Positions 1-5,904 of a stretch of DNA of 5,904 bases are shown here, piece after piece. Origin of the DNA: an uncultured Planctomycetaceae bacterium (GTDB lineage Bacteria; Planctomycetota; Planctomycetia; Pirellulales; Pirellulaceae); contig CALBTA010000357.1 in NCBI GenBank assembly GCA_937967755.1, forward strand, positions 1 through 5,904. The letters run 5' to 3'. A model generated the notes under the pieces. The model searched no databases and was not told the origin of the DNA. It worked only from the letters and a program-made list of their open reading frames with translations. How positions within the stretch are numbered: the first letter of the stretch is position 1; every line of letters starts with the position of its first letter. Both the position numbers and the translations under genes were made by a program.

Positions 1-885
1 CAACTCGGCATAACCGACCTGGAAGTTGCCCAACTTGGCTACGGCAGCATGGGGTTGCGGGGGCCGAAGACGTGGGGCGTGCGGGTGGTGGATGAGGCGG
101 CGGCCGAGGCGTTTCTGAACCGCGTGCTGGATGCCGGCATCAACTTCATTGATACCTCGCCAGATTACGGCATTTGCGAAGAGCGGATCGGCCGGTACAT
201 CGCCTCCCGGCGGAACGAGTATTTTCTGGCGACCAAGTGCGGCTGTGTTTACACGCAGCACGACGAGCACCTGGAAATCGATCACCAGTGGAAACCCGAC
301 GTGATCCAGCGCAATATCGAAACGAGTTTGCGCCGGATGAAAACCGACCACGTCGATCTATTGCAGTTCCACGGCGGCGACGCTGACTCGCTGCAACGTG
401 CCGGGCTGATTGACTTGCTCGCCAACTATCGCCGGCAAGGAATAATTCGCCACATGGGGGCATCCAGTTCGCTGCCCAATCTACCCGGTTTGATCGAACT
501 GGGAGTGTTCGAGACGTTTCAGATTCCTTATTCCTGCCTTGCCCCGCAGCATCATGATCTGATCACGCAAGCCGCGGAGGCCGGGGCGGGAATCATTATT
601 CGCGGCGGCATCGCCCACGGCGGACCCGACGCTGAAATTCAACGCCCGAAGTTGAACGACATCTGGCAGCAAGCTCGCCTGGACGAGATCAAACCGCCTG
701 AGATGTCCCGGGCGGAATTCATTCTGCGGTACACCCTAGCGCACCCACACCGCCACACGACGATTGTCGGCACCTGCAACGAGCGGCACCTGGCGGAAAA
801 TCTGGCCGCCGCCGCATCAGGGCCTTTGCCGGATGATCTGTATCAGCAAGCAAGCGAGCGGGTTGCGAACATCCTGCCGGCATAG
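1..885 (+). CDS. Aldo/keto reductase, 5'-truncated by the window edge
   Basis: NAD(P)H-dependent oxidoreductase of the aldo/keto reductase superfamily, expected to be a soluble TIM barrel reducing carbonyl groups; the substrate cannot be told from sequence. The reading frame is open from base 1. The first residues (QLGITDLEVAQLGYGSMGLRG) match the usual family beginning, so only about 5-10 codons lie outside the window; the internal ATG at 49 is not the true start. All four catalytic positions are visible, numbered from base 1: Asp51 and Tyr56 in NFIDTSPDYG, Lys79 in LATKCG, and His124 in VDLLQFHGG. Near the C-terminus, TIVGTCNERHLAENLAAA matches the family's cofactor-phosphate-binding segment. 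The visible 294 residues are close to a normal full length. The stop is TAG at 883-885. The next gene starts about 180 bases downstream with its own ribosome-binding site, so this may be the last gene of an operon to the left. The family call is secure; the physiological role is unknown. Confidence 0.93.
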   Translation, partial: QLGITDLEVAQLGYGSMGLRGPKTWGVRVVDEAAAEAFLNRVLDAGINFIDTSPDYGICEERIGRYIASRRNEYFLATKCGCVYTQHDEHLEIDHQWKPDVIQRNIETSLRRMKTDHVDLLQFHGGDADSLQRAGLIDLLANYRRQGIIRHMGASSSLPNLPGLIELGVFETFQIPYSCLAPQHHDLITQAAEAGAGIIIRGGIAHGGPDAEIQRPKLNDIWQQARLDEIKPPEMSRAEFILRYTLAHPHRHTTIVGTCNERHLAENLAAAASGPLPDDLYQQASERVANILPA

Positions 886-900
886 CCGGTCACGTCGCCT

Positions 901-942
901 GTCGCAATTCGTTGCCACCCTGCGACTTGCGGCAATCTTGCC
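901..942. other. Overlapping inverted repeats after the aldo/keto reductase stop
   Basis: GTCGCA (901-906) is complementary to TGCGAC (921-926). Overlapping this, GGCAA (931-935) pairs with TTGCC (938-942), and the same GGCAA could also pair with the upstream TTGCC at 912-916. The arms are competing and short, and the run after them is A-rich (AAAAAG), not a U tract on the + strand. This is therefore at best a weak transcript end for the reductase gene, and not a convincing intrinsic terminator in either direction. Confidence 0.25.
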
Positions 943-1024
943 AAAAAGTGTACACCGCTCTCGGTTGTGAAGTGCAACACTTGTGGCTTTTAAGAGGGTT
1001 ACCGCAAGGTTGATTCGTTAAGTT

Positions 1025-1042
1025 GGTTTCGTTCACGAAACC
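1025..1042. promoter_or_regulatory. 18-bp palindrome upstream of the small TTG-start gene (candidate operator or hairpin)
   Basis: GGTTTCGT, then TC, then ACGAAACC: two perfect 8-base arms around a 2-base centre. It ends 24 bases before the TTG start at 1067 and 12 bases before the AGGAG ribosome-binding site. TAATAT (1043-1048) immediately follows and could serve as a -10 element, although no well-spaced -35 was found. The compact symmetry next to a start resembles a dimeric repressor site. As RNA it could instead fold as a 7-bp stem with a TTCA loop. No T tract follows, so it is not a rho-independent terminator. The function is inferred; only the symmetry is seen. Confidence 0.5.
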
Positions 1043-1054
1043 TAATATCAACCC

Positions 1055-1059
1055 AGGAG
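1055..1059 (+). promoter_or_regulatory. Shine-Dalgarno site AGGAG deciding a TTG start
   Basis: AGGAG lies 7 bases before TTG at 1067. This is the clearest ribosome-binding site in the window and the main reason to accept a non-ATG start for the following gene. No ATG occurs in this frame until well inside the conserved-looking coding sequence (about position 1192). Confidence 0.65.
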
Positions 1060-1066
1060 CATTGCG

Positions 1067-1381
1067 TTGTCCTATCAGCATCTTAACCTGCAAGAGGGGG
1101 AAGTCATCCACGCGTTGCGCCGCGTCCGCCGCTGGTACGGTTCGCTCTCCGACGAAGGCTGGGATACCGAACTGAACTTCGAACTGCGCGCGATGGCATC
1201 GCCCAATGGGTACGATTTCCACTACCTCGTCATCAACCGCCGCTACGGGAAACAGCAAATTCCGCTGCCGGTGGTTTACGCTTCGTCGGAAGAGGACGCT
1301 GCGTTGTTGTTTACCGCGTGCGGTGAAATTGCTCATTCCATTTCGCCATGCACTCGGCGAAGGCGCAGGACGTCAGGGTGA
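1067..1381 (+). CDS. Small hypothetical protein, TTG start (104 aa)
   Basis: Not recognised. It encodes a charged, soluble protein with no signal peptide or membrane segment, so it is probably cytoplasmic. It begins (M)SYQHLNLQEGEVIHALRRVRRWYG and has an aromatic-rich middle (WDTELNFELRAM, YDFHYLVINRRYG). Codon third positions favour G and C as in the neighbouring genes up to about residue 88. The last 15 or so residues (SPCTRRRRRTSG) use atypical arginine codons (CGG, CGA, AGG) and lie over the 3' end of the convergent - strand gene. This suggests the original stop was lost or the tail is read-through sequence. The start is supported by AGGAG 7 bases upstream. A - strand frame over 890-1336 overlaps it but has the composition of an antisense shadow. 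It may be regulated through the palindrome at 1025-1042. That it is a gene is likely; its function is unknown. Confidence 0.62.
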   Translation: MSYQHLNLQEGEVIHALRRVRRWYGSLSDEGWDTELNFELRAMASPNGYDFHYLVINRRYGKQQIPLPVVYASSEEDAALLFTACGEIAHSISPCTRRRRRTSG

Positions 1382-1782
1382 TCGAATGGTGCGTTTAGGA
1401 GCTGGTCGTAGTCTTCTGTGTAGCGGACCAGTAGGTGGTTAGGCCCGATCCTTTTGAACGCGGCGTAACCGAACCGGTCATCGAGACTCAAATTGACGAC
1501 CAGCGGCTCCCAGTAGCCAAAGTTCCACTCGCCTTCAGCGGACGTCAATTCCCAGAAGTCTTCGACTTTCACCCTGCCGTTGTACGCGCAGACCATCGGT
1601 AGGTGGGGTTCCGTTTCAACGTACCAGAAACTCAGCCGGTTGCCGGGCAGACCCGATTCGCACGTCCAGGTGCCGAGATGGATGTCGGTATCCGGCCTGG
1701 AGCCGAGATCGGTTTGCCAAAGCAGCGCCACGGTGATGAGGACTGCCACTGGAATGCTCAATACTCGATAATCGATCTGCAT
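1333..1782 (-). CDS. Membrane-anchored hypothetical protein (149 aa), possibly lipocalin-like
   Basis: Not assigned to a named family. With the ATG at 1782 it is 149 residues. A short N-terminal stretch (MQIDYR) leads into a hydrophobic helix (residues 7-22, VLSIPVAVLITVALLW), probably an uncleaved anchor or signal peptide, so the rest would be extracytoplasmic. The remainder alternates short hydrophobic and polar strands: LGTWTCESG (36-44), LSFWYVE, VCAYNGRVKV, EGEWNFGYW, LVVNLSL, YAAFKRIG, HLLVRYTEDYD. The opening GTW and the order of strands recall small lipocalin-like beta barrels common in planctomycete hypotheticals; this fold is an inference. Codon usage on this strand is strongly coding. 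Frame extension to a TTG at 1842 is possible, but it would put a basic 20-residue tail (RRRR-like) before the helix. No clear Shine-Dalgarno precedes either start. It overlaps the convergent gene at 1067-1381 by 49 bases and diverges from the gene at 1881. Confidence 0.72.
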   Translation of the reverse strand: MQIDYRVLSIPVAVLITVALLWQTDLGSRPDTDIHLGTWTCESGLPGNRLSFWYVETEPHLPMVCAYNGRVKVEDFWELTSAEGEWNFGYWEPLVVNLSLDDRFGYAAFKRIGPNHLLVRYTEDYDQLLNAPFDHPDVLRLRRVHGEME

Positions 1783-1868
1783 GACATAGTGGGTGCGGCG
1801 TCGAGGGCGGAGACAGCCGCGCTCGGAATTCGATAGAACCAACAGAACCCTACGTCACGGAACGGACC

Positions 1869-1872
1869 GAGG
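1869..1872 (+). promoter_or_regulatory. Weak Shine-Dalgarno GAGG before the 1881 start
   Basis: GAGG is placed 8 bases before the ATG at 1881, which supports that start. It lies in the 98-base divergent gap (1783-1880), where I found no convincing -35/-10 pair on either strand. Confidence 0.4.
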
Positions 1873-1880
1873 CAAAATCG

Positions 1881-2240
1881 ATGCTCATTCCCGACGACCT
1901 CCATGCCCACTTCCACGATTCAGCCCTGACGCTCCACCGATACGACGCGCGCGGCAGGCGCCTGACGGTTCACATCGAAAAAGAGATCGGTCCAGAAACT
2001 GGGATCATTACGTTTCACAACGTCTCATTCGTTTCGATCTTGCAGAACTTTTCAGGCGACGCCATTGAAGCCAGGCCCGTGGGCGAGCTGACCGACCAGA
2101 CCTGGTCCCGCTACTCGGCCTACCCCGATGCGCTCGAGCCGGACGAAATCGCCTTTCAGATTGTTGATCAGGAAGGACCGACGCACCTGGTTGTAGCAAA
2201 GTCAATTTCGTACGAATTGTGCCCCGAAAACCAAAACTGA
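1881..2240 (+). CDS. Small hypothetical protein (119 aa), beta-rich, cytoplasmic
   Basis: Not recognised as a named family. It is acidic and lacks a signal peptide or membrane helix. The N-terminal half reads as alternating strands: FHDSALTLHRYDARGRRLTVHIEKE (about 11-35), then GIITFHNVSFVSIL (41-54). The C-terminal half has EIAFQIVDQEG and THLVVAKSISYEL, and it ends in a polar CPENQN tail. The pattern of an N-terminal HDS followed by a strand, a turn and a long strand resembles small beta-sandwich proteins often found as orphan or immunity-type genes. That is only a loose resemblance, and no toxin partner is visible next to it. The ATG at 1881 has GAGG 8 bases upstream. Codon use matches the neighbours. 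The TGA stop is followed directly by a repeat-like inverted sequence. It diverges from the membrane-anchored gene at 1333-1782 and need not be cotranscribed with anything. Confidence 0.72.
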   Translation: MLIPDDLHAHFHDSALTLHRYDARGRRLTVHIEKEIGPETGIITFHNVSFVSILQNFSGDAIEARPVGELTDQTWSRYSAYPDALEPDEIAFQIVDQEGPTHLVVAKSISYELCPENQN

Positions 2241-2279
2241 GCCGCAAGGCGCTAGCCGCCTGCAAGTGGTGAATCACCA
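2239..2279. repeat. Palindromic element resembling a dispersed planctomycete intergenic repeat
   Basis: It overlaps the stop codon of the 119-residue gene. GCC-GCAA-GGC (2241-2250) is a 3-bp stem with a GNRA tetraloop. It is followed by the self-complementary GCTAGC (2251-2256), and then by TGGTGA-A-TCACCA (2267-2279), a perfect 6-base inverted repeat. From memory, the core GAGCCGCAAGGCGCTAGCCG recurs between genes in Rhodopirellula-type genomes; I cannot verify that here, and only one copy is present in this window. The symmetric structure could also help end transcription, but no T tract follows. Confidence 0.45.
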
Positions 2280-2299
2280 ACGGAATAGCGCCTACTGGC

Positions 2300-2327
2300 T
2301 TGAAAGGCGGGGCGGGATTATTATAAT
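2300..2327 (+). promoter_or_regulatory. Near-consensus sigma-70 promoter, TTGAAA-16-TATAAT
   Basis: TTGAAA (2300-2305) and a perfect TATAAT (2322-2327) are separated by 16 bases; transcription would begin near 2334. This is the strongest promoter-like sequence in the window and is striking in GC-rich DNA. It sits about 350 bases before the PSCyt1/DUF1549 gene, so it would make either a long untranslated leader or a separate small RNA. The palindrome AACATATGTT (2329-2338) covers the predicted start point and could be an operator. Confidence 0.55.
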
Positions 2328-2328
2328 G

Positions 2329-2338
2329 AACATATGTT
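2329..2338. promoter_or_regulatory. 10-bp perfect palindrome at the predicted transcription start
   Basis: AACATATGTT is fully self-complementary and begins 2 bases after the TATAAT of the 2300-2327 promoter. A dimeric regulator bound here would block initiation. AT-rich palindromes of this length can arise by chance, so the regulatory reading depends on the promoter being real. Confidence 0.3.
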
Positions 2339-2394
2339 TTGTAGTCAGGCGTGTATATAGGGGTTTTGGCGGGCAGCTTGCGATATGGTTAGGA

Positions 2395-2408
2395 TGCAAA
2401 ACGTTGCA
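2395..2408 (+). other. Short hairpin in the leader
   Basis: TGCAA (2395-2399) pairs with TTGCA (2404-2408) around an AACG loop. It is the first of several stem-loops downstream of the 2300-2327 promoter. Confidence 0.3.
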
Positions 2409-2459
2409 CGGTCGCCGACGAGAGTCGCCGCTCACATGGTTGCGGTGCTGAAAAAGTGG

Positions 2460-2475
2460 TCCCTCGGGGGAGGGA
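2460..2475 (+). other. Hairpin TCCCTC-GGGG-GAGGGA
   Basis: A perfect 6-bp stem (2460-2465 with 2470-2475) closes a GGGG loop. It stands between the first and second GTGCTGA copies and ends 3 bases before the next stem-loop, so the two could stack. There is no U tract, so it is not a standard terminator. Confidence 0.4.
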
Positions 2476-2478
2476 GGC

Positions 2479-2522
2479 GTGCTGAATAACTGTCAGCACT
2501 TACCTGCCAAAGGTGGTGCTGA
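2479..2522 (+). promoter_or_regulatory. Two mutually exclusive stem-loops sharing TCAGCAC (switch-like leader element)
   Basis: Structure A: GTGCTGA (2479-2485) pairs perfectly with TCAGCAC (2493-2499) around a 7-base loop. Structure B: the same TCAGCAC (2493-2499) pairs with GTGCTGA (2516-2522). It is extended by a T-G wobble (2500/2515), one bulged T, and ACCT (2502-2505) with AGGT (2511-2514), closing a GCCAA loop. B is about 12 pairs long and should be the more stable; A would form first during transcription. This arrangement resembles an attenuator or riboswitch expression platform, but no known riboswitch aptamer was recognised and no terminator follows. The pairing is seen directly; the regulatory role is inferred. 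Confidence 0.4.
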
Positions 2523-2554
2523 AAAACTCTCACCGAAAACGAACCGGCGGGCAT

Positions 2555-2569
2555 TCGGGCATCGCCCGA
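2555..2569 (+). other. Hairpin TCGGGC-ATC-GCCCGA
   Basis: A perfect 6-bp GC-rich stem (2555-2560 with 2564-2569) has a 3-base loop. It lies about 115 bases before the first candidate start of the PSCyt1/DUF1549 gene. No T run follows, so termination is unlikely. Confidence 0.35.
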
Positions 2570-2664
2570 GCGGCGTAAGAGGGCGACGATGGGGCAGGCG
2601 GTCGAATTGCGCCGGCTGCATCAACAGCTTCCGTGCGGGTTGATAGAAGGGAGACATCAAAATA

Positions 2665-2685
2665 TTGCGTTGAGCGATTGATTCC

Positions 2686-2693
<8 letters not shown>
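2665..2693 (+). promoter_or_regulatory. Possible proximal promoter TTGCGT-17-GATAAT
   Basis: TTGCGT (2665-2670) and GATAAT (2688-2693) are separated by 17 bases, giving a predicted start near 2700. The -10 overlaps the ATG at 2686. If it is used, translation of the PSCyt1/DUF1549 protein must begin at 2716 (ATG) or 2728 (GTG), which would still leave a good signal peptide. Confidence 0.3.
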
Positions 2694-5730
<3,037 letters not shown>

Positions 5731-5776
5731 AATAGGTCTCGATTGAAACAAGCCGACTGAAACCGGGGACCACAAC

Positions 5777-5904
5777 ATGATCTTTTCGCGACGCCGAATG
5801 CTGCAAACCGCCTCTTGTGGGTTTGGCTACCTGGCACTGGAAGCCATGCTTGGCCACATCGCCCACGCGCAGTCGCCCGCCGGCGCGCTGGCTGCTGGTC
5901 GCGA
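5777..5904 (+). CDS. DUF1501 family protein, N-terminal part only (cut by window end)
   Basis: Only 42 codons are visible: MIFSRRRMLQTASCGFGYLALEAMLG and so on, running off the window. The SRRRMLQ segment followed by a weakly hydrophobic stretch and then AHAQS is a twin-arginine (Tat) leader with a likely cleavage at AHA-QS, so the folded protein would be exported. This leader is typical of DUF1501 proteins, which are related to the alkaline phosphatase/sulfatase fold and are the usual downstream partner of DUF1549/DUF1553 genes in planctomycetes. The family call rests on that leader and on context, since the catalytic part is outside the window. GGGGA at 5765-5769, 7 bases before the ATG, is a modest ribosome-binding site. 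The 46-base gap to the upstream stop, with no terminator seen, supports cotranscription. Confidence 0.8.
   Translation, partial: MIFSRRRMLQTASCGFGYLALEAMLGHIAHAQSPAGALAAGR

Larger units (their letters stand above)
2445..2526. repeat. Three direct copies of GTGCTGAA plus one inverted copy
   Basis: GTGCTGAAAAA occurs at 2445-2455 and 2516-2526, each preceded by a G. A variant, GTGCTGAATAA, occurs at 2479-2489. The inverted core TCAGCAC lies at 2493-2499. Copy spacing is 34 and 37 bases, roughly three and a half helical turns. The outer two copies share 12 identical bases (GGTGCTGAAAAA). Possible readings are a protein-binding array, recombination sites or ends of a mobile element, or alternating RNA stems; the sequence alone does not decide. 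Confidence 0.6.
2241..2685. other. 445-base non-coding region with promoter-like and hairpin-forming sequence
   Basis: No convincing gene. The only frames with start codons are a 61-codon GTG frame (2266-2451), rich in rare AUA and AGG codons, and a 30-codon ATG frame (2589-2681); neither has a ribosome-binding site or a recognisable product. Around 2310-2400 the sequence is more AT-rich than the coding parts. The region contains a repeat-like element at its left end and a near-consensus promoter at 2300-2327. It also has inverted repeats at 2329-2338, 2395-2408, 2460-2475, 2479-2522 and 2555-2569, and a second possible promoter at its right border. It therefore reads as a long structured 5' leader or small-RNA locus ahead of the PSCyt1/DUF1549 gene, or as decayed mobile DNA. 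Confidence 0.6.

Noticed and set aside
931..948. Rho-independent terminator of the aldo/keto reductase
   Set aside because: The GGCAA-TC-TTGCC stem is short with a 2-base loop and is followed by A residues, not T; the reverse orientation also lacks a trailing T tract.
890..1336. A 148-codon - strand frame covering the intergenic palindrome and the small TTG-start gene
   Set aside because: The + strand frame has a good ribosome-binding site and host-like codon use; the - strand translation lacks both, and runs across clearly intergenic inverted repeats.
2266..2451. A 61-codon GTG-start frame in the leader
   Set aside because: It spans the promoter, contains rare AUA and AGG codons, has no ribosome-binding site, and its internal ATG at 2326 overlaps TATAAT.
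2589..2681. A 30-codon ATG frame (MGQAVELRRLHQQLP and so on) just before the PSCyt1 gene, as a possible leader peptide
   Set aside because: No Shine-Dalgarno site and no amino-acid bias typical of an attenuation leader peptide. It could still be translated, but the sequence does not support calling it.
2440..2685. Remnant of an insertion sequence or transposase
   Set aside because: The repeated GTGCTGAAAAA prompted the idea, but no transposase motif, terminal inverted repeats or target duplication could be identified in any frame.

Overview
The window looks like chromosomal DNA of a planctomycete, probably of the Pirellula/Rhodopirellula type. The main evidence is the large gene at 2686-5730. 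It encodes a secreted protein with the planctomycete cytochrome c-like domain (PSCyt1), DUF1549, a LamG-like insert and DUF1553. It is followed 46 bases later by the start of a DUF1501 (Tat-signal) gene. This DUF1549/DUF1553 plus DUF1501 pairing is a hallmark of planctomycetes and related PVC bacteria. GC-rich codon use and the near absence of strong Shine-Dalgarno sites at the large genes fit the same group.

Layout from left to right. Positions 1-885 hold an aldo/keto reductase (+ strand) that lacks only its first few codons; its four catalytic residues are visible. Positions 886-1066 are non-coding and contain an 18-base near-perfect palindrome just ahead of the next gene. Positions 1067-2240 hold three small unrecognised genes: a TTG-started cytoplasmic protein (+), a membrane-anchored, probably beta-rich protein on the - strand that overlaps the first tail to tail, and a 119-residue beta-rich protein (+) divergent from the second. 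Positions 2241-2685 are a 445-base non-coding stretch. It carries a motif resembling a dispersed planctomycete repeat, a near-consensus sigma-70 promoter (TTGAAA-16-TATAAT), several hairpins, and a repeated GTGCTGA motif that allows two mutually exclusive stem-loops. Positions 2686-5730 are the PSCyt1/DUF1549/LamG/DUF1553 gene, and 5777 to the window end is the 5' part of the DUF1501 gene.

The last two genes almost certainly form an operon whose products act outside the cytoplasm; the first has a signal peptide and the second a twin-arginine leader. The aldo/keto reductase is a soluble oxidoreductase and may belong to an operon to the left. The three small genes share no recognisable pathway with either flank and look like a short lineage-specific insertion between conserved blocks. 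The least explained part of the window is the structured 2300-2600 leader, which has promoter-like and switch-like features. No rRNA, tRNA, CRISPR array or intact insertion sequence was seen.
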